Positions 22,664-34,799 of a stretch of 64,000 nucleotides of DNA are shown piece after piece; within the stretch, counting starts at the first letter, position 1; every line of letters begins with the position of its first letter. The notes below the pieces were generated by a model, which was not told where the DNA came from, searched no databases, and worked only from the letters and a program-made list of their open reading frames with translations. The position numbers and the translations under genes are program-made. Location: positions 386,752 through 450,751 of the forward strand of contig NW_019775747.1 of NCBI RefSeq assembly GCF_001039355.2, read 5' to 3'. The stretch comes from Lingula anatina. Its lineage: Eukaryota > Brachiopoda > Lingulata > Lingulida > Lingulidae.

Positions 22664-23590
22664 ATCAGATTTGGGCATGACTGCTGCTTTGACTTAGATG
22701 TAGATCATCACATGGTTAAGGTTTTTTTATTGCCAAACTATTTAACAGCTGAAAGAACTTTGTATCGACCTTGTTTTAGGACCATCGCCAATATAATAGA
22801 TGCACTGGGTTTTGAAATTTAGAGCCAACTTAAAATGTTTATGGAGACAGAATAAACGTTTTGTTTATTTTGATATTAAATGAAAAGGGACTCCATTCTT
22901 AGCAAAGTTTGAAAGCATCTATATGTTCATTTTTGTTGGGGATGCTATATCTATGTATATTGTATATTAATATGTAAGATAAAGGGCAAAATGAAAGATT
23001 TTGCTGAATAAATATGAAAGATGAAGGAGGAAATCCACAAAAATGAAAGAAGGGTGATAATGATTTAAATAAAACAGGTATGTTATAAAATGTCTTAAAG
23101 AAAGATTTAATATTAAGTAATATAGAAGATTGATAACAATATACAAAGCATACAGTCAAATTCTTAATAATTTTTACTAAACTTACTATTTGCAAGTCAA
23201 TTTAGAAATGGGAATATTGTGACAGTTATTTATATGAAGGCCATGCAGATTCCCGAGGCACTACCGCGTACACAACTACATAGTAAAAAAGATCAGAATA
23301 GGTCAGAGAAATTGGCAAAGTTTTGAATATGTAAGACTGGCTATGGCTATAGGTTTTTAAGTCCTTTTTTGTAAATCTAAGTTTAAATAATTAAGATATC
23401 TGTAAAATGCAATTTGGTGAAATTAGTAGGTAGTGGCAGGTAGTGCGCTTGCTGCTGCGGTGAATTATCAAACCCCCAAAATAATAATTATGTTTGGTTA
23501 TGGTGAAAATAAAGTGCAGTTACAAGATGTTCACCAAATTGTTGTTTGTTTTGGATACATTTTCAGATGTGTGGCCCAAAACAAGTCAAA

Positions 23591-23591
23591 A

Positions 23592-23618
<27 letters not shown>
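23591..23618 (+). repeat. (CT)n microsatellite
   Basis: About 13 uninterrupted CT units. Confidence 0.95.
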
Positions 23619-23623
<5 letters not shown>

Positions 23624-23929
23624 GTACTTTGCTATCACTGCATAGGTGTGCATATGTAAGACAACAGGAGGATTAATCCTAAGGGCAGTAGACTTTTTAT
23701 GATTACCCAAAAATGCTATGTAGACTGTTATGTGACATATATTGTCTCCAGTGGAGCAGACAGTATCATTTACAACCTTTAGCATACTTGTGGCCATAAA
23801 CCCTACCATTCATCAGTGAATAATTGAAACCACATTAAATAGTCAGCTATAGTACACAATTGCTGGAATAGTATTGGGACAGCAAAATCAATCAATACAT
23901 ATCTAACCCCTGTCTCGTTACGTGCAAAC

Positions 23930-24360
23930 AAAGTGAGTGCGAATGTGTTTAAAGGAATGCGCGAGGGCAGTGCCTACTGCCATTGTTTCCCTTAATTAGA
24001 TCTTGATTACAAATTGACCCGCTGGAAATTGCTCATTAGCCGCAGACTGTGAGATAGTGTCCGAGATTTTCTTCAAAGCGTAAAGAAAAATAAAATGATG
24101 TGTTTCATTAACACCTGAGGAGAGGTTGTAGAGGTGGTTAAAGCGCGAGTCGTAGGATCAAGACCTTTGGCGGAGCGGTCAATTACTCCCTGTATTGATC
24201 ATCCATTGATTGCGATATTAATTTTGGTAAGTCAACATTAAATTACGAAAATAATCTCATCAGTAAAAACTCCCGATCTCGTAATTTTTTGTCACAGCTG
24301 ACTTCTTATGTAAAGAGCACTTATCATTTTCCCCACATCAATGGAAGCAGGTATTAATAT
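23930..24360. promoter_or_regulatory. Possible intronic enhancer (non-repetitive island)
   Basis: A unique-looking 430-bp stretch of more balanced composition than the surrounding intron. It carries several classical transcription-factor cores: CACCTG E-box, CAGCTG E-box, TTAATTAG, CTCATTAG and TGATTGCGATATTAATTT homeodomain-type cores. Its complexity is high throughout, with no terminal repeats and no ORF. This is the kind of sequence that is often conserved between related species, but conservation cannot be seen from a single sequence. Confidence 0.3.
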
Positions 24361-24660
24361 TCAATGAACTCTATTGAAGTAAGCCTACTATCCTGGTATA
24401 TTAGTTGAAAGTGATTGAGATGTAACATCCTGACTGTGTCTAGTAGTAGGCTATGGAGACAGTGCTTTCTCTGGATGTAGTAATTAGGGGATCATGCCTG
24501 GTAATAGTCCACAACAGCTGAGACAGAATGCCAAGGTGTCCAACTCTCGGCCAAAGTCTGTTTGTATAATTAATAAGCAAGGTAATTATTGAAAATGACG
24601 ATTAATGCAACACATGACTGGAATTGAATTAATTTTTTTTGGCATTCTGCTGGTTGCTGA

Positions 24661-24685
24661 GTTTTTTTTTTTTTTTTTTTTTTTT
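24661..24685 (+). repeat. Poly-T run
   Basis: About 25 consecutive T. Confidence 0.9.
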
Positions 24686-25663
24686 AGCCAGATTTACTAT
24701 TGGATGGTATCATTTTTCATAATTAACCTAATAGAAGGGGGGATTAAGATTGAGCACAGTAAATGTTTTGAACATTAAATCAGAGGTAACTGTCATTATA
24801 TTAGTTTTGATTATTCTTACATTTTAGATTTCATAGTATTAAACATTTGTTTTTCAAAATTGAATTCCTTCACAGTGTCAAAACCCAAAAGCTGATGATG
24901 AAAAAATTTCAAGATTTTAAGCACAAGATTTTATGGCATTTGTTTTTATAAAGCAGAGTATGATATATAAGAACAAAGAGGATCTTTTTATTGAGTGTTA
25001 CAAAGTTTATAGTATTAGTAGATATAGACATTTAGAATTTTCTGTCAGGGTTCATTTAGGTAGGTCAATATTGAGTGGGACTTACCAAGGTCTTTGTGTG
25101 TTGTTTGATCTTTCACATCAAAGGTTGTCCTACGTTATTTTGTATTCCTGCACGAGGTAACTGAAAACATTTGCATGTTTGGATGAAATAAACTTTATGA
25201 TCATATTGATATTTCTTGTTTAAATTAAATTGGGCAGGATTTGAAATGTACACTTTTGTCAGATATTTTATGCTAACTGGTTGCTGTTTGTCATCTTGTA
25301 TAGTTTACTTAAGAGGTTTTCTTTTTCTGTGAATGAAATACTCAAATCACATAACCTTCTGCAGCCTAATGGTAGATGAATTATTTAGTAATAATTTTTT
25401 GAAAGAGTACCATGAGGCCATTATATATTTATTCCTATTGCCTTCTGAAGTTGGTGCAGTTCTCATATGAAAAAAAAGGAAATGTGCAATTATGAAGAGT
25501 TGTTAAATGTGATTTTACCATCACTTCTCAGAAATGATAAGATAATTGGATCTGTACTTTAAAATGAGGGTAAAGTGAAATGACTTTCAATCTCCTGGAA
25601 CTGAAGATGGTGGAGGAAAAAAAGTCAAATGATTTGTCAGAGATTGACAACAATTTTCTATTA

Positions 25664-25800
25664 TAACACATTCACACTATGGCCATTCATCCGTAAAAAT
25701 AGTGAATTGGGTCACGGTTCAGATAATTGCTGTAGTGTGACTGCATGAACATTTCTGCTAACGGGTTTCTAAAAATCCTGCTGTCGAACTAGATTTTAGA
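25664..25800 (+). mobile_element. Degraded copy of the CCCCGTTCACACTAC MITE family
   Basis: The blocks ACATTCACACTATGGCC, GAATTGGGTCACGGTTCAGA and TGCTGTAGTGTGACTGCAT align in order with the left half of the element at 61886-62438. The terminal CCCC is lost and the right half is missing. Confidence 0.55.
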
Positions 25801-25939
25801 CAGTGATTGGAGTAACTCACCAGAACTAGGAACTGGTTAGGGTCTTACTACACGAGTGTGCACAAAATTGAGGGGGAACAAACTTACTTTGTGATCTTTG
25901 GCTGTTTAAATACAAATGTTTAGAATGCTGGTATATTAA

Positions 25940-26003
25940 TGTGAGGGACAGAGAAGGGAGGGATGAGAGAGGGAGAAAGTGAGAGAGAGAGAGAAAGAGA
26001 GAC
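25940..26003 (+). repeat. GA-rich tract
   Basis: Imperfect GA and GGGA units. Confidence 0.85.
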
Positions 26004-26525
26004 AGGAATAACAATTGAGGAGTTCAAAAACCCTGTATATAACCCCCAAGTTACACACACATATATATATATAGCATACAGTATTATAGTCCCTGTAAGT
26101 GTACTTGGTGGCCTCCTAACAGCTGTGAGATCAGAAAGTAACAGATCTTTTCAGTGTGTGTAAGTGTAAATAGCTTTTCAGGGACCTGTCACATGCCAGA
26201 CACAGAGTATAAACAGTGACTTTTTTTTTTCTGTCAGAAAAGGGAAAAGAGTGCAGTGGAGATTTCTGTTCAGTGTCATTGGTTTGTTTAGCCATACCTT
26301 TTAAAATGATACTGTGTATAGTTACTGAAGAGTGTAAACAGGGGTATCATAGAATTTTGATGTTTGAGTACCCATTGTCATTTAATGGGCTCATGTAGGG
26401 ACTGGCACATACAAAGTATAAAAAAGTGTACATTTTTTTCATATTTATTCATTCACTTGTACCTTTTGATATTCGCAAGAACACAAAGATGCACCCTTGC
26501 AAGCATGCGTGCACATGCATATGCA

Positions 26526-26560
26526 CATACATACATACATACATACATACATACATACAT
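26526..26560 (+). repeat. (CATA)n microsatellite
   Basis: About nine uninterrupted ACAT tetranucleotides. Confidence 0.95.
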
Positions 26561-28854
26561 AGTGAAAATTTTAACATTGCGTTCCTATATTATACATTTT
26601 TATTTTTTATGAAAGTGTTTTTTAACTTCACAACCATGATTATTTTGCAACTAAATGCAGTTGCATTGTTCAATAAAACAGAAGACTATTAAAAATGTTA
26701 AACAATAAGAGAAGTTTAAGGTTAAATAACTGAGGTAAGAAATAATCAGGTATCTAAGGACATTTAAATGATAAGTTATATTTTAAAGTTATCTGACATT
26801 AACATAATCTTTTAATCTTAGATAGCTTGCATGGCCCAAAGGGTTAAATTTTGAAGAAACAAATAGTTCTAGTTCTTAATTTTTTCATTAAAGGAGTGTG
26901 GAAAACAGTGGTTTCTTGTTTGAAAAAGGTGAATGTCAAATGTGTCTTCATTTTAAGATAACTGGCAGTGATAAATATATGTGTTTTACTTGAAAATAAT
27001 ATTATTAAATGGCTGTCTCATGAGAGAAAACAGAAACATAAAAAAATTTCAAAATAAGACATCATCAGATACTGATATTCTGAAATGAGATATCATATAT
27101 CACAATAAAAGCTGACATAATTTCTCCAGATATTTTTCTGGTTGTTTTGTTGAATGGCAGTGTTTTACACAGCAATATGGATTTGCCATGTATTTCTCTC
27201 TCTCTCTATTTATTTTTTTTGTCCTTCTTATACCAGTTACGGTGTAGAGGGGAGAAAGAGTTTGAGTTTTCTCTCTCTCTGTCGAGCTGGAATGCTTGGT
27301 TGGTCTCTTTTGTATTGCTTTTTAAAACAACAAACCTAAACCTATGAGATTCACCTGGATTCAACCCCATCTTGCATGGGCTCTTGTAAGTTTTCTAGCC
27401 TCATTTGATGTCAATCAGTGCCAAAGGTCTCATTTCAGGCCTCTAAATGATTTCTATGGTTTTATTTTATTACTCATCTCACCTAACACATTTCTGAAAA
27501 TTTTTCCTGTAAAACTACCAATGCAGCAGCCAGTGATTGCGTTCTTTCTCACAGTCTGAATAGCAGTGCCTCCCAAGTTGTTTTCAATACAGGTGAGCGC
27601 AATTTTAAGGTTGCCAAGATCATTGATCTCTAGAGAAATTAGAAAATAAGACCAATAGCCATGAAATATTGCTGTATGCTATCTTCTACGTTGTTTCAGA
27701 AATGATGAAGAAATCAACGTAACTACTCAAAATATGTGGATCTGTTGCCTAACACATTATTGACAATAGAATAACAATTTTCAACAATGGCAGTCTGTCC
27801 TAAATAACACATAGAATATATATACAGTTGGCAACTCTGCAATTTGTTAAAGATCATCTGAAAATGTCAAGAATATAAGACAGCAGATTTTGCTCTGTAA
27901 ATTAGGTGAATAGCAGTGTTTTTTCATAAGGGTTCCAAGATAGAATTCAAAATATATAGCCAATGAATAAAGAAGAAACTTGAAGAGACTTGGCTTTTGT
28001 ATGGAGTAGATTAAAATAGTGTGTTTTGATTTTTTTAAAGTTTGGTGTAATGGAGCAGCCCGATACAAGTAGTAAACATGAGAGTGAGCCATACAACAGC
28101 AAGGTTTGAAAAGCTTGCTGTGAGGTGTTTGAAGTGCCGATTTTTCTGCTGCTGACACCGTTTTTCAGTATCTAATTGGTCGTTGGGCTGTGATGATTGG
28201 TCAGTTAACTTATCGAATAACTTTGAAGGCAAGAGGAAGGGAAATTAAAATAACGTGTTGTCAAATAGAATGGAAGCCATTGTGGAACAATATTTTATGC
28301 AACTGAACGGATGACTGTTGTTGGTGATATGCTTAGCATGCTTGAGCTTTCATGTCTACAATTAAGGTAACATCGGGGAAAATGGTATTAGAGTGTATAT
28401 TACATCATAATTTTTGCAAGCTGAAAGCACCTGTCAAAGTTCTGCTGTTTATGCATGCTGGCTATCAGGCTCACTGGAGCCTGTGATTTTTTTATTGTGT
28501 AATTTTGTCTTTAGGATCTGAAGTTACCTAACTTTGACTTAAAAGGTTTAAGGGATAACAACTGTTCATTTTGACCAAAAAATGAATTTTCCTGGGGTAA
28601 AGGACAATTGTCCCATTCTTACCAATGGTAAATGAATCCATTCCAACAGTCAAAATTAGTCCCTGTTTTTTTTTTTTTTCAAAAAAGTTTGGTTTTTTGT
28701 AATAAACTCTTCAGAGATTATTACAGAGTGTAGCCTTCTATGGAGGTTACGTGATGTGATGGCAAGCAGAAATTCCAAAATAATTGTGTTAACTGCTGTT
28801 TTGGGGGTAAAATAGAATTTATTGTATTTCTATGAGTTATTTACATAGCAATAC

Positions 28855-28964
28855 AATATTTAAAGGGATAACAACCATTTGTAAGATATCCATAACCATA
28901 TTTCACAATGTATTTATTGTGAAATATGGATATCTTACGAATGGTTGTTATCCCTTTAAATATT
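28855..28964. repeat. 110-bp hairpin (foldback)
   Basis: The left arm AATATTTAAAGGGATAACAA is mirrored by the right arm ending TTGTTATCCCTTTAAATATT. The inner blocks TAAGATATCCATA and TATTTCACAAT are also mirrored around a loop of about six bases. The left arm has a four-base insertion relative to the right. It would form a long RNA stem in the pre-mRNA. Confidence 0.9.
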
Positions 28965-29391
28965 TGTCCTTTTTTTTCTTTTTTACAATTTTAATATCAT
29001 CTTTTTGAATTTGTTGTTTGGTTGAAGCAAGATCATAAAACAGAACGATGAAATTATGACTCTAAGCATATGATCAAAATTTTTTGGTAATGTTTTTGAC
29101 TTTTACAATATAGTTATGATTGTAAGCATTGTAACTAAATATTTATCTTATAGTTGCAGTACTGACAGCAGAATAAGGCCAGAAAAATATGAAAGCAGTC
29201 ATAAAAGCACATACAGACGTGTATTGAAATTAAAATTCAATAGTACTATTTTGTATTGTTTGGGTTTTGTTAAACAAACATGGTACAGTGTAAATTTAAA
29301 AACTCTTTGCCATCAATAAAAAAATGAAATTTTATGTTTTCTGTTTTCTTGGAATTTCATGGCACACTGTAGACAGGTAGCAGATCAGATT

Positions 29392-29418
29392 AAATAAATA
29401 AATAAATAAATAAATAAA
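29392..29418 (+). repeat. (AAAT)n microsatellite
   Basis: Seven TAAA units. Confidence 0.9.
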
Positions 29419-29946
29419 ACCAAAATTATATTTTAGTATAATATATAGGTGTATTACTTATTTATCATTTTATCAGTAAAAATAGTAATAAATCAAATGA
29501 AATTTGTATCAAAGTCATCTGAAAAGGGTCTGAATTTTGTTAATTATATATCACTTCAAGTTTATATTTGGTTGTCGTGCTGTTTTGTCAGTGATAAAAC
29601 CAGCACATTATGTAAAGTCCAGACATTGTATTTATTAACGGGTGTTTTGCTGCAAGTTTCAAAACACCCAAGTTTCGTGTGATTATTATATAACAATTAT
29701 TATGTAACAGTTTGTGGTTAAATCAGTCGTTGGGCAAGTCATTCTGTGTCGTAACATTTTCTTGCATTCACTGTCTTTGCTGTTCTCATTCTGTTGTAAG
29801 GTAAGCTGCAACCTGCTGTGCAGATCTATTTCATCTGTCAAACAGTTATTTATCTGGCAGTAAGTTATCTTGGAGTTTGGCAAGAAATTGGTAAGTCAGT
29901 CCTAGCCAGTTTAGGGATATTTAGATTATTTCTTTTCTTATTTTTA

Positions 29947-30300
29947 CCTCCACCAAAGAGGTTATGTATTTTGTCTTGTTTGTTTGTTTGCTTGTTTGTT
30001 TGTTTGTTTGTTACCAATCTTTAACCCTTAAAAAGTTATGGCAGGATTTTGATGAAGTTTTCAAGATGGGTCAGAAATCAGCTTACTTAAAAAGTGATTC
30101 TATTTTGGTGGTGATCTTGATCATTCATTATCCAGATCCAATAATTTTTCAAAGGATTCTTTTCCATTAGGTGTAGTGCCAGTGGCCTTGTTTGACAAGT
30201 GCTTCCATAATTTTTCAAATAATCCTGTATTACTACTAAATTTTAAGGAGGCGCCGTCATTTCAGCAAAAATAATGATTGCCGAACAAGGCCTAGGTAAA
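29947..30300 (+). mobile_element. Dispersed repeat starting CCTCCACCAAAGAGGTTATG
   Basis: Starts with CCTCCACCAAAGAGGTTATG, passes through a (GTTT)n tract and then an AAAAGTTATGGCAGGATTTTGATGAA-type segment (given in part), and ends near GATTGCCGAACAAGGCCTAGG. From memory, this arrangement (an AAGGAGGTTATGTTTT-like head, a TTTG microsatellite, a TTTTGATGAA block, and a GGCCT-TGG-like tail with partial inverted symmetry) is a widespread dispersed element of marine invertebrate genomes. I assign it on that basis only. No ORF. Confidence 0.55.
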
Positions 30301-30683
30301 CGCACATTTTATACACATTCAAAAGGATACAGAAGCACCTAAAAAGTATGCATATTGCATGTGTGCACACAAAAACACTGACAGTTTCTGTTGTAAAAAA
30401 ATATGTCTATGCAGCAAAATCTTCAGCTGTTTTAAATAGGTCTGTAACCTGTGGGCATGAAACATAATGTAAACAATAGCATGCTGTTTGTATGTTTTGT
30501 GATATATTTCTGTCTTAATGCCTTGTTATTAGGGAAAGTTAGCTTGTCGCTAAATATAACATTATCATGCTGGTGACCATCTCGCACTGTCGTTGTCAGT
30601 GTTTGCAAAAAAAAAAAAAAAGGAAGGGGGGGAAGTAAGAGACTGAGAGTGTCTGACAGAGCTGGTGTGGAGTTTGTCAAATA

Positions 30684-30990
30684 CATTGTCTATCCGAGGT
30701 ATCCTGTCTAGGACTTTTTGTGCCAAATCTAATTTTTCTTGAGAAAAACAATTTTCTGCTGCTCATGAAGCATTGCTCAGCACATCCCTGTGCTTTGACT
30801 TGATTTTTTTTGTAGCATTTCTAATTAAATAATATAATTCTTAGTGTCTTCCTACACATTCCAAGGGAACTCTTGACATAAGGTTCTTTTTAAAAGTCTA
30901 AACTGGAAACATAAGTAGCTTTGTGTGGTATTTAGACAAAAATAAGACTTTGGGACATAATCAAATGTAGTAAACCAGTTATAGCTGGTC
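30684..30990 (+). repeat. Dispersed repeat E, copy 1
   Basis: Shares an ordered series of blocks with 46345-46670: GTATCCTGTCTAGGACTTTTT / GTGTCCTATCCAGGATTTTT (20-base excerpts), TTTTCTTGAGAAAAACAATTTTC-like, CTTTGACTTGATTTT, AGTGTCTTCCTACACATTCC, and AAATAAGACTTTGGGACATAAT-like. The identity is clearly diverged, so this is an old interspersed repeat of at least 300 bp. No terminal inverted repeats or coding capacity recognised. Confidence 0.7.
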
Positions 30991-31451
30991 CTCTTTTTAG
31001 GTTGAATGTTTGGTCCTGCCCAGAGCCAGAGCCAGTTAGCAGGAGGGAATGAAATGCGGGTTGACTGTATTGGAAAATACTTGATTATTGTGTGACTATT
31101 TGTTACTAACACTACGATGATATCATTAGCTGACAGCATGAATTAAAAATAGGCTTTTCACTTTGAAACATACTTTTTTTGGGGCGATGACTATTTTCAG
31201 TTGACTTTGGAAAATATAAAGAGACAGTTTTATTAAAAAGTTCCAGTCAACTGCGAACAGTGTTACTGTAATGATAAATTCCATTTTGCAATAGAGGTTA
31301 AAGGGTTTATTGCAGTGCTGAGAATGTATTGTAAATTATGAAATTAGCTTTGAAGGGATTACCACAGGATTTACCAAAGTCCCATAATTACACTTGTCAT
31401 TAACATAATTTATGTATTTTCTGACACATTTATTATTTAATTTTTTTGCAG

Positions 31452-31529
31452 CAGAAGACCAACCAATAACAGTAACCACAGCAGCAGTTAATATCCAGTC
31501 AACCAACCCTTACCTTTTCAGCGTCACAG
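31452..31529 (+). CDS. Internal coding exon, unknown protein (78 nt, phase 1-1, NAGNAG acceptor)
   Basis: The acceptor is a T-rich tract followed by GCAGCAG, a tandem NAGNAG; the exon can start at 31452 or 31455. The donor is CAG|GTAAGA at 31530. Of the three frames, only phase 1 is open across the exon, and this is the phase left by the exon at 9837. The joined peptide continues from that exon's end with (A)EDQPITVTTAAVNIQ and ends NPYLFSVT. It is Thr/Val/Ala rich and probably disordered. Length divisible by three and matching phases mean the exon could be skipped without breaking the frame. Use of the second AG would remove a single Ala. Family not recognised. Confidence 0.75.
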
Positions 31530-32107
31530 GTAAGATTAACTTTACTAGTTAGAGTTACTAGAAAATATCGGGTTAAAATGGTCAATGTTATTTAGCATAT
31601 GTCTGTATACATTATGTTTCAGTCATTACCAACAAATTTCAAACACCCCACATATTTCAGTATGTTTTTTTATTTCAGTATTTATTAATATTTTGAGTTA
31701 ATCTGACTGAAGATCTCACATACTTTTTCACTTAAATCCAATTCTCTTTTAAATTGGAACCTCCGAGACCTGTGTTTGAGTTATTACAAAGTGAATATGG
31801 CAATTTATTGGGAACTGTTATTAATCAGTTTTGTTTGAATTTAGCTAGTTATTATGTTTTACTTGTTAAATTGACCAACATATGAACCTTGGAGTTTTAA
31901 GAGCCTGAATTGAATCCTCTTTTATATGATGTCACAGTTTTATCTTGGGTATAAGGTTAGGCGCAGGTTGGAAGGTTTTACCTCAGATTACATGCAGATT
32001 TGATGGAGATAGATGTTTATTGAAAATTCATTTATATTTTTTGATGTATTTATCAACTACATTTTAAAATCAAAGGGACATTAAGTTTTTATGCCTTCTC
32101 CCCCTCC

Positions 32108-32110
32108 AAA

Positions 32111-32153
<43 letters not shown>

Positions 32154-32154
32154 A
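32108..32154 (+). repeat. (AAAT)n microsatellite
   Basis: About 12 uninterrupted AAAT units. Confidence 0.95.
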
Positions 32155-32329
32155 TGTTGAGATCTACTGTCAGTTACATGATGAAGGAAGTAATAAGAGG
32201 TATATGGTATACTATGTTAAGTAATGTTTTAAAATTATTCATGGTGCAGTGCAATTTTTACCAAATTCCATTACCTAACATTTGTACATTGAAGCAAACA
32301 GGAGTGTAATGAAGACTAATGAAAATGAA

Positions 32330-32640
32330 GAATCCTACACAAATATTCATACAGTTGTTTTTGTGCTGGGTTGCATTAGCATGAACACCCATTGAACATC
32401 TATTTCAATCGGCCTGTTAAAGTTGTTTGATCAGTGTAGCAGAGGTCAACACTATAATGTCCAACATCCATTAGCAGACTGAATTCCGACGTATATGATG
32501 CTATGACACTTCATTGATGGTAGTTATGTGGAGTGCAACAGGTGTCGGAGTTGGACAGAGAGTTTGGCGCCAACGTTACCTTCTAATGTCAGCTGTCTCT
32601 ATCAACATGGACGCCATGTGGTGCTGAACTGGGGTCAAAC
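32330..32640. promoter_or_regulatory. Regulatory-looking island with E2F-like palindrome
   Basis: A non-repetitive stretch of balanced composition. At 32563-32573 it has TTTGGCGCCAA, a full match to the palindromic E2F core (TTTSSCGC type). It also holds AGAGGTCA, CAGCTG, CAACAGGTG (E-box CAGGTG) and TTGCATTAGCATGAA, which includes an octamer/POU-like core. There is no ORF or repeat structure. It is a candidate intronic enhancer; single sites alone occur by chance. Confidence 0.3.
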
Positions 32641-32808
32641 AAGCTTTTTTTTATGTTTTAGCCAAATGACTCGTTTTTCACTAGTAATAATTTACAGGTA
32701 ACATGTATTACCTTTTATTTATATATATATAATGCTGTTGTAGCAGTTAAAGACAAGTCCTAGTGGTAGTGTAAAGCTTGTGAACAACCCGTTCTTCACA
32801 ATGTATGT

Positions 32809-32977
32809 CAGGGGCGGATCCAGAGATATTTTCTGACAGTCTTCCAAATTATCTTTGTTGATCCATCCACCATTTTTGACCGTCTTCCGACAGAAAAAAA
32901 TTAGATACTCGTCAATGTAAACTTGGAAATCTGACCGTCTTCCGGAAGACCCAGAAGACGGCCTAAATCCGCCCCTG
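32809..32977. mobile_element. hAT-like MITE with CAGGGGCGGATCCAG terminus
   Basis: The left end is CAGGGGCGGATCCAGAGATA; the right end, TAAATCCGCCCCTG, is its inverted repeat (about 14 bp with mismatches). TATGT lies directly outside both ends and may be part of a target-site duplication. Internal GACCGTCTTCCGRAAGAC motifs are repeated in both orientations. CAGGGGCGGAT-type ends are typical of non-autonomous hAT elements in animals. 169 bp, no ORF. Confidence 0.85.
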
Positions 32978-34799
32978 TATGTAAACTGTTTATTTCACCT
33001 TATTAATGTGATGTACTTGCATTCTTTAGCATTTTTCAGTGATATTGATTTCTGACTAACTGAAGATTGGTTTCTCAAACATTTTTAATGCAGTATAGAT
33101 GACGCAAATCTTTATGTTGTGTTTGATGATAAAACTTAGTTTAAGCATTGTCCTAAGGCTGACATTGCATGGTTATATAAGCATCAACCATGAAGTATAT
33201 TTTCTATGCCTAATTAAGGAGAATATTTCTTTAAGTTCAACAGTGAAGATCAGTGCCTTATGTTACATCAGCAAAGTAATGAATTTTTGAATACGACATT
33301 ATAAAAATGTAGTAAATTACCACGAAATGCAACACCAACAAATATGAATAAGAGAATGAACTTTGACAAATTATTGTTTTGAAGTGCAAAAGTTAATTCA
33401 GTATGTCTGTCAGAATGAAATATTTCTTAGAAAAAAATTTAATTTCAAAGATTGTTTTTCTTTTTTTCCCTTGTGTTTACAGAAGTTATACTAAGTTCTC
33501 ATAAACCATGATTTTATATAACTATGTAACTATTGTTTTGCATACAAAAGCAGTAACAATCCAGAAATGTTTTGCTCATACTAAGACATTTAAATACTAA
33601 ATTACAAAGTTTGAAATTATTTAAGTTTGCTTTTGAATCATGCCATGCCTCATTCTACATTGGCATAATCTGCTGGTCAACAGCTAGTGGATATAAAATG
33701 TCAGGGGTTTGTTGACGACCTAAGTCACGCAATCATTGGAAATCGCCTAAACAGAATGCTCACTTCTTATGTAAAAGATCAACAAGCCTTACTCGTATAG
33801 TTTTGCTTATCATTTCACAAACTGGTTACCTTTGAATATCTGTTAATACTTGTGTAACTATTTCATAAATTTAAGCTATCAAAAATAAAGGCTTTTTGAG
33901 ACCCCAATGTGTGGCCTGTAATGAACTTGTAAAAAATGAATGTATAAGTCCCAAGAATAATGTAATAAGTAAAGAAAGAGAGAATGAAAAATGGAAGTGT
34001 CATATCACATTGCTAATTATGAACATAGCAATAAAAATTATTAAATAGTGCCAATCTAATATCCAACTTTACTAGAGTGCTTGAACTTTTTGGCACCTCT
34101 GTTATTTAATGACCAAGTGGGTGTGACCAGGTCGTTAAACACCTGGAGCTAGCCGCTAGACAGTTGGTCAGCCACATTATATTATTTTTTGGCCACTCTT
34201 AATGCCTAGATGACCAGCTTGTAGTAATAGAAAGAGGTGACCGTTTTCTGTTTTCTGCATGTCTAACAGGGAAAAAAATCTTTTAAGTTGAAGTTGTACA
34301 GAGTTCTGTTTCTGATTGACTTTGGCCTTGGAGATACTGATGGTTAAGAGGGGTTAGACATACTGTAGGTAAGCTTATTTTGGTGTTTATTAATTGCGAA
34401 AAAAAAAAATGATTAGCAAGTATCAGATATTGACATATTGAGATATGAGTAAATTGATGATTTTGATATTACTTATTATTTGTATCCACAATGACTCCAT
34501 GATATTGATAGGCAAAATGAAACAGCATGCATGTTTTGTACCAGTCTGTCTAGATCAAACAAAGTTTTATTTAATGTTTAACTTTCTTTAGAACAACTGA
34601 TAAGCTGAATGGTGCACATTGTAATTTAAAAATAGCACAGTGACAGTGGCTTGTCTGCAGTGGCCGCAGTTTGTCAAAAAAAAATTTTAAGCATCAGTGC
34701 CTGATGCAAAGGAAAAAAAAAAAAAAACAGTTATCTTGGTGTTATGAAACATCAAGTATTTTATAGCATTTGATCAGCATTTTTTTTGTCTCAAATGAC

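Larger units (their letters stand above)
9981..31451 (+). other. Putative intron 2 (about 21.5 kb)
   Basis: No other well-supported exon is visible; a weak 24-nt microexon candidate is at 17713-17736. The contents are MITEs, a LINE fragment (15137-15590), microsatellites, G-rich tracts, and two non-repetitive islands of possible regulatory DNA (13380-13660 and 23930-24360). Remaining stretches of more than 300 bases, for example 10430-12050, 18990-20040, 21100-22140 and 26690-27840, are AT-rich unique-looking DNA in which I see nothing specific. Confidence 0.6.

Noticed and set aside
27847-28158. 103-codon minus-strand ORF
   Set aside because: No family resemblance, no splice sites of note, and composition typical of AT-rich intron.
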